From Puniceicoccus vermicola (GTDB lineage Bacteria > Verrucomicrobiota > Verrucomicrobiia > Opitutales > Puniceicoccaceae), in contig NZ_JACHVA010000118.1 in assembly GCF_014230055.1 (NCBI RefSeq), forward strand, positions 1 to 64,000: a stretch of 64,000 nt of DNA, read 5' to 3'. The notes beneath the pieces are model-generated. The model saw only the letters and a list, made by a program, of their open reading frames with translations, searched no databases and was not told the origin of the DNA. How positions within the stretch are numbered: the stretch's first letter is position 1; each line of letters opens with the position of its first letter. A program made the position numbers and the translations under genes. This document shows positions 9,901 through 16,196 of this stretch, one piece after another.

Positions 9901-11365
9901 TACCAATCTCGGAACCAGCAACCCCCGTTGCCTTAAACCGACTCAAGTATGGACTGTTCCAAGCGAATCCGTATTCGGAAGCAACTCTCACGTCGTCAAC
10001 CCAGAGAGACCAACTCTGAGAACCATAGTCGAGACGGACCGTTATCCTTCTCCAAGAATCGGGATCGGCTTCCGATCCAACGGAGTGATAGACACCTCCG
10101 CCATCACCTTGCCCATCCAGAGCAAGGAATCGGCCATCTTCTCGCTGATAAAAGACGCCCGCACTACCCTTACTAATTTCTGGAACCTCACCGTCCGGGA
10201 ACCACCCGAGCCTACCATTAAAATCGAGCCAAATGACGGACTCGCCTGAACCCGCGAAGTATTGAACTACACCGTCTGCATCATCGAAATTCTCAATTTG
10301 TAGACTTTTAAGCCCCTCTGGTGCGACTTCTTGGTCCGTTACCAAAAGCGAAGCTCCTCCTAAAGGCGTGTTGAAAGAGGTGAAAGGAACGAAACCTATG
10401 ACATCGGACTCAAAGTTTTCAGAAAAAGGTAATGACGCAAGACCATCCCGGTCGGCAACTAAGGGATCGGTTCCTTCGGCAATTTCAATGCCATCGGGAA
10501 TGCCGTCACCATCAGTGTCCGAAGACCCTGCCGAAAGCCCATTGAGATACTCTTCGATATTGGAAAGAGCGTCAAAATCCGGGTCATCATCGCGATCATC
10601 GATACTGGTCGAGAGCCCGTGAGAAGATTCGTAGTCATCATCGATTCCGTCTTGATCTTCGTCCTCGAACAGTGGGTTGACCCCGCCCGCATAAAAGTAA
10701 TCGAAGAAAATATCTTTATCCAAATCTCCCCGCAGTTGGAAGGAGCTGAGGCTCGTTGCCGATAAATCGAGGAAAGTCAGGTCAGCGAGAACGAGGGAAT
10801 TGTTCAAATACAAATCCCAAAGCCCAGCTGCATAATCGAGGCGGTAGGTAAAACGAATCCATTGATCAGCAGTTCCTTCAGTCGCGGAAACATCCCAACC
10901 TGTTTCAAGCCACTCTGCATCGCCCAAACCAGCACCATTAGCAGCCCAGACTTCTCCGACAACCCCATCCGATTCCCCTACCACTGCAGTCATCGCTACA
11001 GATCCGGGATTGGCAAAAGCCGGGAGACTTGCGGTCGGAGTAAATACTGGCTTGAGAAAAAAGTCGACGAACTGGATCGACGAAACGGCGGCTCCATTAA
11101 AAGATAGATCGAGAACTGCACCGGTTTGTCCCGGCAAGAGTAGAACGGATTGCGAACCAGAGAAGGAATCCAGCGTGGTGACCGACGCCGTTCCAGTTAC
11201 AATGAACGGCAAGGGGAGGTCATCGACGAAATAGCCTTCCACCTCTTCAAAATCGACCTCATAGGGCAAGGATACTTGCGCATAAGAAGGGATGCTCGAT
11301 AGAACAGCGAAACAAAAAAAAGCTCCGCCGAGGCGGAGAATATTTTCAACTGTTGAAACCTTCAT
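935..11365 (-). CDS. Giant secreted RHS/YD-repeat protein with thrombospondin type 3-like calcium repeats
   Basis: The product is about 3,476 residues from ATG 11365, which has a GGAG ribosome site 6 nt upstream; upstream in-frame starts lack one. A Sec signal peptide ends near SYAQ. Next come three concanavalin/LamG-like domains, separated by Asp-rich DxDxDG calcium repeats like thrombospondin type 3 (to about residue 910). A block of five GxGW repeats (about 920-1165) and more calcium repeats follow. A long YD-repeat/RHS shell spans roughly residues 1530-3210 and closes with the RHS core motif ending in DPLGL (near 1720-1735). A variable C-terminal domain of about 260 residues then follows; it is Gly-rich and unrecognised. 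RHS proteins often encapsulate and deliver such C-terminal effectors, but polymorphic surface adhesion roles are also known. A toxin function is not demonstrated here. Confidence 0.9.
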   Translation of the reverse strand: MKVSTVENILRLGGAFFCFAVLSSIPSYAQVSLPYEVDFEEVEGYFVDDLPLPFIVTGTASVTTLDSFSGSQSVLLLPGQTGAVLDLSFNGAAVSSIQFVDFFLKPVFTPTASLPAFANPGSVAMTAVVGESDGVVGEVWAANGAGLGDAEWLETGWDVSATEGTADQWIRFTYRLDYAAGLWDLYLNNSLVLADLTFLDLSATSLSSFQLRGDLDKDIFFDYFYAGGVNPLFEDEDQDGIDDDYESSHGLSTSIDDRDDDPDFDALSNIEEYLNGLSAGSSDTDGDGIPDGIEIAEGTDPLVADRDGLASLPFSENFESDVIGFVPFTSFNTPLGGASLLVTDQEVAPEGLKSLQIENFDDADGVVQYFAGSGESVIWLDFNGRLGWFPDGEVPEISKGSAGVFYQREDGRFLALDGQGDGGGVYHSVGSEADPDSWRRITVRLDYGSQSWSLWVDDVRVASEYGFAWNSPYLSRFKATGVAGSEIGIDAVSISTEEPLGLDDDGDGMDSMWERQFGLDPDDPSDADLDSDGDHWIAVEEYRLELDPNSPEASVLPYFDGFERYPNGTNLDGQNQWVLPLGTGTAVPGRQEAFEGAQSLGLAGSAEGTVVAENHFMAPFENIVTVRMVLKPQGISGNGPEITSDTTSAFFFNQDGILTYYDGSTENWTPSTHGAIDFEKWQKVSMEMDYSGETYSIWLNEAVLVEDVAFASPAAEFKKLRLIETSEENSWIDGIAIFPSAERDFDGMGDSWEILHFGDLSQNGEDDYDGDSLSNRLEYEYGTDPTSTSDSEPDGMPDEWEIFHGLNVGVDDGDLDKDGDGLSNLLEFQNGTNPTDIDSDNDGLSDGREIEVGTQTLIMDSDGDGLFDGSEVDLFGTNPLLKDSDSDGFNDRMELVVYNTDPNNPGSRPLASGPITSPVNVDPPAGTSYDVYYGVKPGGGYRFGRLIEVSIPRKPVGRGWAVSESEFVPDYSVASQELYYSALGSSAPHDEVFIFTTQEFPFWPVGKGWVTGTNTIHADLSIPSRDIYSSPLDSPTELIFSNSPSGGERVGKGWITGVNRMEPDYFVPSQTIYYGPAYVGATTYTYRTESLIPNHQVDAGRGWVVSDDKISPDYSVSWYTVYDGKLSLFSPHNAVSTLYRSGGANGQVEGAGWITSPFTFDQSDVFSDNPSAIWAYQNGFDFYNDKVVNTAKGRNGDFDNDGFSNGEEYQAGTDPRDPNSSPVHGSGDLNEYLDSDDDGLIDLLEISIGTDPYYFDTDGDLLPDGFEHYSAHLDPLVPENNIHLDFDGDGLSDFEESNYGTNPDLWDTDGDGVSDGIEMGLGSNPRDYSEKPFVPSDFYGPDLDDANAEPIGDLGGGYGASPSRYSIEGEIGDHSGSHSERWRLQIGEFHATSDGFGIVSDYDLNLRSDRYYEVSLHHEGTNADEPDYDYTATVDPTGFVLVDMDGLLGTVDDSFGWSQSKAYLVPIGGIGYSESYSGGDAVGPRYRKVALNGRPLSDEKPEEEDESDSAEEETYVDAFDLSLHHDTSLVYVPVGASDFVLQVNASSRETSWSNRSGLRPHEQLTLPFGVGWNSNLCAYVEVVEVLGDNTDDPTTVNVIDENGRSQRFGTPDMETFFPWPSSRVDRKTYLNQLKISEDGEEFTLIKKFGTEVRYLKSDAWFMYTTDRVGGSYKVRRHTYWRLDVAKDRYENQIKYDYGTSGVSLIPERIRILDRTDSSGDFQDIHINRSEDARRVESIADPRGNVISFDYTLTNSISGSTSDPVDSDSLSYEYPTLDEVHFPDGTSRSYTYEVASDREYTDSRTTWHYHANLKTVTDKNANTYTFNYDFDRTKEYYSGGGGITGILIPRTAMPADIYDAAAAILNSGPTQGGSGSGSYKKQYGLPRHVSSVVLPGGIGTSTFSKTEDTLVKFGREFEATSGTVVTDVLDNETTYAFEGVHGEVVDDDSVGSAVSLEWMVYYTEMTITHPDELGTESFVFDLPSGLSLRSMTDFSGNTTTWDYEDALDPEHIVPVLESEPTFMTTWADPTRKTDALGRVETYQYGNYRVMSQVVDVFGTTTEWTVDSLGRRIDKTVTGRQSNPLLRESYTYDNPAFPGFMTFQATEAFANRSGKAWEEDLVTQFVPDEYGRVLLKIVDPGGLDLSTEYTYDQNNNRESVEDSRSYTTNFYYDSLNRLIRTDFPAAGTSNGIQVTSVRRLYDPRGNLVCEVDEEGRYTFHEYDELSRRVKTIRDMDDSGLPTLPSISEPQILEIGNRGTATAQDLVTEFTYNQVNSLTSTKDPRDVITRHFYDAIQRVRHTYSNFSLGDADEDGVESGSSVYSDADKTHTEYLYQTERNPGVSAFDSEGFKPTQIIQHDAVQGISGTWTLTSDFFYDADYREVENRIEYEPGQFAETTTEYGNILNGKEALVITITDPIGKVSKSFRDGLGRVVESRDAVGSADQIVTETLYSSTGLVWRTIDPRGARTESDYDAAGRPVKVWQPDPDTGLVSAATSPMTETIYDDAGNVHQSINPRGKVWIYNHDARNRKISETAPAFLDKDGLSKNPVTVFSYDGVGNVILKQDPLGLVTTTDYDHANRPYLATTSAVPVFNSDTGTVSSEVLQTETEYDGNGNPVRVTDSNGSRTVNFYDALNRMTASATNPDDGDPSTTEGAPSPGDIVVSYLYDDAGNRILVEDGEGALTAFRYDGMGRNTRTIWDFGSELQRTKTVNFDEVVMTSRTDEKGQVTNYFYDDLHRLEDVSNVGRSVDNRHYEYDNNGNILSISYPYDPATHREVVNEFDFLNRVTEETSAGVTHGYKYDKAGNTLEVTYGLTSRQIISTYDDLNRLKTMTEGGRATEYFYDEDGNVTRKELANGVTVESVYDLLGRKKTSTKTAPGATDPFSSYTYAHDGVGNLCEIQEAYPGGQLTYREVRNAYDHTYRLDTETILSGGITTLTDYDYDDANNRIRKGLTEGSDPEEVTTYEYGDGSAVSGGNSNQLVRTILPDQSEVTYTYDANGNRRTRTEGGNIDTYHYDYENRLLSLVYQTGDSDTGTYNYEYDHRTRRVVRDESAITGRELHIVSFSHGLSVQEHIDVVSATPDVEYIRGSDYGGGIGGLLYSLRSGTPSFKHYNSRGDVVAATDASGSLTYQAAYEAFGKHGDTPTSEEWGTNPDPQQANTKDEDPTGLLNEGFRYRDLDTGTFITRDPLGFIDGPNVYTYVVQNPWTFFDPLGLSVQHRYDDEGNLVGHDVNGHYYSRKETEDGVEYQHDDGTVFHSAKDVLDDSARRVEDKKWNGVPAEYRDIVSSSTGMARFRPDEVNDITGEMSGVRDNFTGSPFQMNDMSPFLYHSTGIAFTVETGLSPLIVAPAPMASGDITVYVGMFGKDGLNIVVTGGGNLGMPGVVGDKNDAHFGAYSGAGLDGPFISNSRSVGEFKTINNISSGNVGYGAFSGSFEFGRSDDGSIRSVSGGIFMPSVWAAGANIHNYTSEEVYSTGD

Positions 11366-11382
11366 GGATTGTCTCCAAAGGT

Positions 11383-11586
11383 TCATTTTTTCCAGAAGAA
11401 GAGTGTTTGCAGGATCGAAGATCGAGCCGCTTCCGGCATTTGCTTCCAAGACAGAAAGAGCGAGGAGATCACAACGAATGATCCAATTCCGGATATCTCA
11501 ATAACCGTGCCAGCTGCGGTCTCACCGGCAGAGGCAATCAAAGGAGCAGAGAATAACAGAAAAATCAGGCGAGATGTCGCTTTCAT
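11383..11586 (-). CDS. Small secreted or membrane protein upstream of the RHS gene
   Basis: This is a 67-aa product from ATG 11586. It has a good signal peptide (Lys/Arg start, hydrophobic core, cut after IASA), then a second hydrophobic stretch (SGIGSFVVISSLFLSW) and a short aromatic/basic tail. It ends 17 nt before the RHS ATG, and its 3' end carries the RHS ribosome site, so the two are probably co-transcribed. The family is unknown to me. There is no clear Shine-Dalgarno sequence before its own start, so the call is moderate. Confidence 0.5.
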   Translation of the reverse strand: MKATSRLIFLLFSAPLIASAGETAAGTVIEISGIGSFVVISSLFLSWKQMPEAARSSILQTLFFWKK

Positions 11587-11937
11587 CAGCAGTATAAGGG
11601 GAGGCCAAATGTTTAATTAGAGGAAATTATTCTCACCGTTTTGATCGATAAGAGAATTGAAAAGGAATCAAGAAAACTAGTCTGAAATCTGTCAATAGTT
11701 ATACAGAGCATCGAAGAAGAATATCTCGCAATTGGGTAAATCCCCCACACCCCATACTCGAACTCCAAAAATATCAGCCTAACCTCACGCGATCTTCTTT
11801 TGCAGGTGAAGTTCGACGATTTTGCGTCCGGCCTACGAAATCTATAGTCCGGCCACGGGACGAAAAATCTGCGCCCAATTTTTCTCAAGTAGGTGACAGA
11901 ACAATGTGACTTCCATTGCTTCAATCAATAAATCAAT
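11587..11937. other. Intergenic region, probable promoter for the RHS transcript
   Basis: These 351 bases are AT-rich at the RHS end. I see no convincing gene. A 103-codon minus-strand frame exists, but its product has a random-looking composition with no domain or signal. The region would hold the promoter of the RHS operon and the terminator of the upstream cluster; I could not assign either precisely. Confidence 0.4.
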
Positions 11938-12324
11938 TCAATCACCAAACTGTGAATACCGCTCTTCCTTCAACCGAGTGTATTCATCCCACATTGCCCC
12001 TCCGTAGTCCTCCAGGTATTCCGCCGGAATCCCCGGAAACTCATAGCGTTCTTTTTTAAGGACTGAAAGAAACTCCTCCTTCGAATAGTTGAGATGCGGG
12101 CCGAACTCCTCGCACTCCCAAAATAAAGCTTTTCCGCGAAGCCTTCCGCCTTCAATCACTTCCTCTTTGGTCATGGGAGGCTCTTGGTCGCCGGAAACGG
12201 CAAGGACGAAGGCAATTCCAGAACCAACCAATAAAACCAGAAGCAACCCTAGCTGAATAAAAAATCGCCGACGCCACTTCTGAATTTCGATGGGATCAGC
12301 GGATATGGAGTTCGAAGTACTCAT
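11938..12324 (-). CDS. Membrane-anchored hypothetical protein (128 aa)
   Basis: It starts at ATG 12324, only 3 nt after the stop of the preceding gene, so it is in the same transcript. There is a short polar N-terminus, one transmembrane helix at about residues 20-45, and a soluble acidic C-terminal domain of ~80 residues rich in Glu, Tyr and Trp. The family is not recognised. Its context, downstream of a HEAT-like membrane protein and a DUF1573 protein, suggests an envelope function, but this is inference only. Confidence 0.7.
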   Translation of the reverse strand: MSTSNSISADPIEIQKWRRRFFIQLGLLLVLLVGSGIAFVLAVSGDQEPPMTKEEVIEGGRLRGKALFWECEEFGPHLNYSKEEFLSVLKKERYEFPGIPAEYLEDYGGAMWDEYTRLKEERYSQFGD

Positions 12325-12327
12325 GGT

Positions 12328-13251
12328 TCAATTCATTCCTTGCGAAGCCAAATATTCAATTAGACTCAAGCGAATCAATTCCTGATCCGGATCCTCATAG
12401 GATTCTGATCGTAGCCACAAAATTGTATCTGCGGTTCCCGTTCGTTGAATCTGTCGGGCCGCCTCCTGGCGAACCGCTGGAAATTTGGATCCGAGCCAAT
12501 CACGGTAATCCCTCCATCCGGCACTTGGATGGATCAAGTCGAACACTTTCAAGTATTGCAGATCGAGAGCGGCGGCTCGGGGGGAAGCTACGTAATGATT
12601 CTGAATGTCCTCCGCCGAAAAGGTTCGCAAGGCGACATCACTCCTCCCGCGACGTTGGAGAACGCCCCACCCTTCCACAACCACCGGAAGTAACCCGGGT
12701 TCCTCAGATGCGGTCGAGAGGGCATTCGAGAATGATACAAACCCTGTTTTCGAAAGACCCTCCGAACGGTTTAGAATCAGTTTGACGAGAAGAACCAAAG
12801 CGCTCCTTCTTTCCGCGCTCGATAATTGCTCGTCTTGGACCGTCCGAGACCATTCTTGTAAGAGGACTGGCGCAACTTCCGGCACCATTCCGAATCGATT
12901 GAAAACTATCTCGCGTGCCCGCAGTCGAGCGAGCGGGGATGGTGATTCGACAATGGATTCCTGGATAGCTTGAAGGGTTTCGTCGAAGTTCGCAGACCAT
13001 ATCTCGGAAGAAACGGCAGGGTGCCTTGAGAGGATACCCAGCCAATCAGTATTCTTGTCAGAATTTCCGGCCAGAAGATCTACCCGAACCGACTCACTGG
13101 CATCCTCCAGGGCTTCAACACTATGTTCTTCTTGGCGAGTCTGAATTGGGACAGGTCGAGATCGCCTCTCCTTTCCAAGGATTCTCCAACCGAGAAAGGC
13201 CACCAACAACACGTTGATTCCACAGATTGTCCAAACCAGCCATCGATTCAT
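12328..13251 (-). CDS. Membrane-anchored helical-repeat (HEAT-like) protein
   Basis: The product is 307 aa from ATG 13251. An upstream in-frame TTG at 13326 would overlap the preceding gene and adds no plausible sequence. There is one N-terminal transmembrane helix (about residues 5-25) and a linker, then alpha-helical repeats with Arg/Leu/Ala-rich helices, for example near PSPLARLRAREIVFNRFG and FPAVRQEAARQIQRTG. The latter resembles a HEAT repeat. It follows the DUF1573 gene and is likely part of its operon. No enzymatic motif is visible; it is probably a protein-interaction scaffold facing the periplasm. Confidence 0.65.
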   Translation of the reverse strand: MNRWLVWTICGINVLLVAFLGWRILGKERRSRPVPIQTRQEEHSVEALEDASESVRVDLLAGNSDKNTDWLGILSRHPAVSSEIWSANFDETLQAIQESIVESPSPLARLRAREIVFNRFGMVPEVAPVLLQEWSRTVQDEQLSSAERRSALVLLVKLILNRSEGLSKTGFVSFSNALSTASEEPGLLPVVVEGWGVLQRRGRSDVALRTFSAEDIQNHYVASPRAAALDLQYLKVFDLIHPSAGWRDYRDWLGSKFPAVRQEAARQIQRTGTADTILWLRSESYEDPDQELIRLSLIEYLASQGMN

Positions 13252-13322
13252 CGGCGTTGGGAAAAAGGAAAGTTGCTCGAAATGGCAATCGAAAAGGATG
13301 CGTTCGCAGAGCAAACGCCTTC

Positions 13323-13994
13323 TCAACGAACGATCAAAAAGACCTTCGACTCGCCCACGACATTTTCCTCCTCATCGAGAAACTCGACCGTAATCGACGA
13401 CTTCATTCGCCTCGCATTCGCTTTTGGCTGAAGCAAGAGAACGTCAACACCCACCTCATCTTCCTCGGATCTCGAGACCTCGAACGGCAGTTCCTTATCC
13501 GGCTCAGCAATACGCCACGAAAACCCCGGCTGAGACTCGATCCGCACCGGTTTCGCCTCAAAATCTTCTCCAACACGCCAGAGAATCATCCGCGGTTGAA
13601 CCGAGCCCGCCTGCGGGACGTCTGTGCGAAACGAAAGGCTGGTTCGAGATTCTGTCTCTTCACCGACCACGCGGGTGCGCACCTGAAGCACCTTTCGCTG
13701 GGGCCCGGTACGATCGCCAATGGTGAAAATGGCACTCAATGTTCCTTCTTCTTCAGGCTCGTATATTTTTTTCGTGAGTTCCGGCACGGTGCAGCCACAA
13801 CTGGAAGTAACCGCAACGATCTCTACCGCTTCGGACCCTAAGTTCTGAAAACGAAACTCGGCGGTCAGCTTCTCCGCCCCGACCGGACATTCCAAGACCA
13901 GTGATTTCGACTCCCACTCCAACTCCCCATCAGCGTGGACAGAGCAAACCAGGCGAAAGGACAAAAGGCTGAGGAAAGTCAATTTTCGGAGCAT
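13323..13994 (-). CDS. DUF1573 domain exported protein
   Basis: This 223-aa product starts at ATG 13994. It has a signal peptide (LLSFRLVCSVHADG) and then a beta-rich domain with the DUF1573 hallmark: NLGSEAVEIVAVTSSCGCT, then a PELTKK segment. The two cysteines of the SCGC motif are present. A second beta-sandwich half follows (residues ~110-220). DUF1573 is an ASH/immunoglobulin-like periplasmic domain of unknown biochemical role, frequent in Bacteroidetes and Verrucomicrobia. Its neighbours here, a MauE-like protein and a rhodanese, hint at a thiol or sulfur-linked envelope function; this is inference. Confidence 0.85.
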   Translation of the reverse strand: MLRKLTFLSLLSFRLVCSVHADGELEWESKSLVLECPVGAEKLTAEFRFQNLGSEAVEIVAVTSSCGCTVPELTKKIYEPEEEGTLSAIFTIGDRTGPQRKVLQVRTRVVGEETESRTSLSFRTDVPQAGSVQPRMILWRVGEDFEAKPVRIESQPGFSWRIAEPDKELPFEVSRSEEDEVGVDVLLLQPKANARRMKSSITVEFLDEEENVVGESKVFLIVR

Positions 13995-14085
13995 ACTCGG
14001 TAGAGGTAATGGAGGGGAATGACGCGAATGTCACTAGTTTAAGGGTTTTAGCGGGGAAATTTTGATATTCACGACTTTTGAAGAG

Positions 14086-14215
14086 GAACCCCTCCACCGT
14101 CTGGCGACGGTCCCCCTCCCCTGTAGCAGGGGAGGAGTCTTTCTGTAATTTCCTGACTCCCCTCCTACGAGTAGGAGAGGGGGGACCCCCGACTATGTCG
14201 GGGGTGGGGAGGTTC
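14086..14215. repeat. Multi-hairpin intergenic palindrome (cloverleaf-like)
   Basis: The ends 14086-14093 and 14208-14215 pair (gaacc-ctcc with ggaggttc, one bulge). Inside are four separate stem-loops: 14097-14110 (CCGTC/GACGG), 14115-14135 (CCTCCCCT/AGGGGAGG), 14162-14177 (CTCCTAC/GTAGGAG) and 14186-14204 (CCCCCGAC/GTCGGGGG). This is the architecture of a non-autonomous repeat rather than a terminator; there is no T-run. It separates the MauE-like gene from the DUF1573 gene. Confidence 0.8.
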
Positions 14216-14273
14216 CCATTCCATACAACCTCTTAACTAGTGCCATTCGGGAATGACGCTGGCAATTAGATTT

Positions 14274-14708
14274 TCACCTGTCCTCCTCACGAGAAAACCC
14301 AGAATGAGCAATCTTCCAGAGCCATGCGGCCAGCAGCGCCAACACGAGATCGCGAATCAAGAGAAATGGATAATTGGCCGAACCCTCGCTCACCTTCCCG
14401 AAACAACCACAAGTGAGATCGATTCCCCGAACCCAAGCGACCCCAATCAAAACCGTAAATGCCACCAAAAGAAGCGTCGAAGCGGCAGCAGCGACAAGCC
14501 GATAGCGCGGGATCCAGAGGGCTACGGCGAGAATGACCTCCAAAGCAGGAATCCAATAGGTCGCTACACCAGCGGGAAGACCGGACAGCACTCGAAACGA
14601 AAGGACGGCCGAGAGGAAGTCGTTCGGATCCAGGAGCTTAACGATTCCTGCGTAGGCCAGAACGCCGGAAAGAAGAACTCGGCAGAAATATTCGCCAAAT
14701 CTCTTCAC
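14274..14708 (-). CDS. MauE/DoxX-like integral membrane protein
   Basis: This 144-aa protein has four predicted transmembrane helices. It carries the family pattern GVLAYAGIVKLLDPNDF, then WIPALEVILAVALWI, then DLTCGCFG before the last helices. The CGC-FG motif is typical of MauE-like proteins, which are linked to disulfide or redox chemistry of periplasmic proteins. I chose GTG 14708 because it overlaps the upstream stop as GTGA and has an AGGAGG site 6 nt upstream. A longer GTG start at 14738 would lie deep inside the rhodanese gene. Its coupling to the rhodanese and nearby DUF1573 gene suggests one thiol-related envelope module. Confidence 0.8.
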   Translation of the reverse strand: MKRFGEYFCRVLLSGVLAYAGIVKLLDPNDFLSAVLSFRVLSGLPAGVATYWIPALEVILAVALWIPRYRLVAAAASTLLLVAFTVLIGVAWVRGIDLTCGCFGKVSEGSANYPFLLIRDLVLALLAAWLWKIAHSGFSREEDR

Positions 14709-15103
14709 CAATCCTCCTGTTCTTTCAAAACGCTCCACCCGCCTCGTAGGAAGAAAATCTTTTCGATCAGCAATTCCTTACGCAACCTTTCAGCGACCGC
14801 TTGACTCGAGCCGCAGGCTTGATCGTCGCAATAAACTACGACCCGCCTACCCGGTTCCCAAACCTCGACAAATTGTTCCAGACCGTCTTCCCACGCATCC
14901 TCATTTAGATGAACCGCATCCTCAACATGGTCGCTTTCGTAATCGTTCGCGGATCGAGCGTCGAGCCAGAGAATCTCGGAAAACCCGGGGCTTGACCGCA
15001 ATTCCGAGAGTGTCACTTGGTAAGGGTCACTCGACAGAGGTTGAAGAAAATACCCAACTCCAGCGACCAGACCGGAGATCAACAAAAGCTCCAGAAACCT
15101 CAT
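14705..15103 (-). CDS. Membrane-anchored rhodanese-like protein
   Basis: The product is 132 aa from ATG 15103; an in-frame GTG at 15127 is the alternative. One N-terminal transmembrane helix (about residues 3-20) tethers a single rhodanese domain. The features seen are WLDARSANDYESDHVEDAVHL, the family's entry motif, and the active loop YCDDQACGSS with the candidate catalytic Cys. Rhodanese domains transfer sulfane sulfur or bind it. Its stop overlaps the MauE-like start by 4 nt, so the two are translationally coupled. Confidence 0.85.
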   Translation of the reverse strand: MRFLELLLISGLVAGVGYFLQPLSSDPYQVTLSELRSSPGFSEILWLDARSANDYESDHVEDAVHLNEDAWEDGLEQFVEVWEPGRRVVVYCDDQACGSSQAVAERLRKELLIEKIFFLRGGWSVLKEQEDW

Positions 15104-15526
15104 GAGACTCTTTGTTCCTCCGATCACTCGCTAGCTCCAAGATGCTTTATCTTCATCGATTTTTTCTTCCGCCAAAGTCATGAGAGAAAACACATGACCG
15201 CTGAAACGGCGTCTCAAGATTCAATAGGCCTCCGACTCATCGCATAATCCTAGACTTGCTGCTCCGCCACCCACAAGACCGAACTACTTCGAGGATGATT
15301 AAGGGAAGGTTTTGGAGGTCAGAAATTCATCTGGATTTCGACGAAACTGCCGAAGCGCTATGTCCATGCCGTAGATCCAATTGGCTCACACTGGAAAATA
15401 GCAGAGTAAAGTACCCGCTCAGCTTTAGCTGCGCGGCCTTGCTGGACGGAGAGGCTACTGAGAAACCTAAGCGAAAACGACGCGGGATGGGGGCAGCTGA
15501 AGCTACTCCCCTACTTTGGCGAAATC
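15104..15526. other. Intergenic region between ccoO and rhodanese operon
   Basis: This is 423 bases with no gene I can support. A plus-strand frame at 15256-15537 and one at 15017-15247 overlap real genes and give products with no recognisable features. The stretch must contain the rhodanese-operon promoter and the 3' end of the respiratory operon. I could not find a clean terminator. Confidence 0.4.
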
Positions 15527-16177
15527 TTACTCGGTGAACTTCGCTTCGGGCAGCTCGTAGTTCACCTTGAGACTCAGGAGGTAGGCGACGAGGGTCTTGG
15601 CGTCTTCAGTTGGGACGACTTCGTAGCCGGGGCCGGGTGCGTATCCGGTGTCCTCGGATACGGGGATGGCGTCTGGAGACGGCTTTCCGTCGATCTTGCG
15701 CACTTCGTATAGGTAGGCGAAAGGAGGCATGATGGACCCAGGAGAGGTGATCTGCGGATTGTAAAGGTGCTGGTGATGCCAAGTGGCTGTCAATCCGCGT
15801 CCGCCGACGTCGGCTAGATCCGGACCGGTACGCATCGTTCCGAGAAGGACGCGGTCTTGGAGGATATAATCCCGGGGGACGGTCTGTCTTGGGCCCCAAC
15901 CGCGCTCAAAGTCGGCCCCGAAGCCTTGTGGTCGGACCTGCTGGGAGTGGCAATACATGCAGCCTTCGCGGATGTATACCCGCTTACCCTGTTCGGCAAT
16001 CCCCGAGGGGGTCCGTGGATACAGGGTTTCACCCGGAGTGGGAACACCTTCTTCGTTCTCGGTCGCCGTGGTCGGCGTCAATCCGCCGTACTGGATCTGC
16101 GAGGAAAGGATCAATCCGGACCAGGAAAAGGCCACGGTGAAAAAGATGCCCAGGAAAAGGAGTGGAAGATTCTTCAT
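15527..16177 (-). CDS. ccoO: Cytochrome c oxidase cbb3-type, subunit II (monoheme cytochrome)
   Basis: This 216-aa product has one N-terminal transmembrane helix and a periplasmic cytochrome c domain. The haem site [11 protein letters not shown] and the following [16 protein letters not shown] and [10 protein letters not shown] blocks are diagnostic of CcoO/FixO. A downstream Met in the HLYNP...GSIMPPF segment is the likely axial ligand. It carries electrons to the CcoN catalytic subunit. It is the last gene of the ACIII-cbb3 operon, 19 nt after ccoN. No ccoP or ccoQ follows. Confidence 0.95.
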   Translation of the reverse strand: MKNLPLLFLGIFFTVAFSWSGLILSSQIQYGGLTPTTATENEEGVPTPGETLYPRTPSGIAEQGKRVYIREGCMYCHSQQVRPQGFGADFERGWGPRQTVPRDYILQDRVLLGTMRTGPDLADVGGRGLTATWHHQHLYNPQITSPGSIMPPFAYLYEVRKIDGKPSPDAIPVSEDTGYAPGPGYEVVPTEDAKTLVAYLLSLKVNYELPEAKFTE

Positions 16178-16196
16178 CGGATCGTCTTCTTCAATT

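Noticed and set aside
11613-11924. 103-codon minus-strand frame upstream of the RHS operon
   Set aside because: No ribosome site, no hydrophobic or domain pattern; composition is that of a random frame.
15256-15537. 93-codon plus-strand frame in the gap before ccoO
   Set aside because: It enters the ccoO 3' end in antisense and has no coding-like features.
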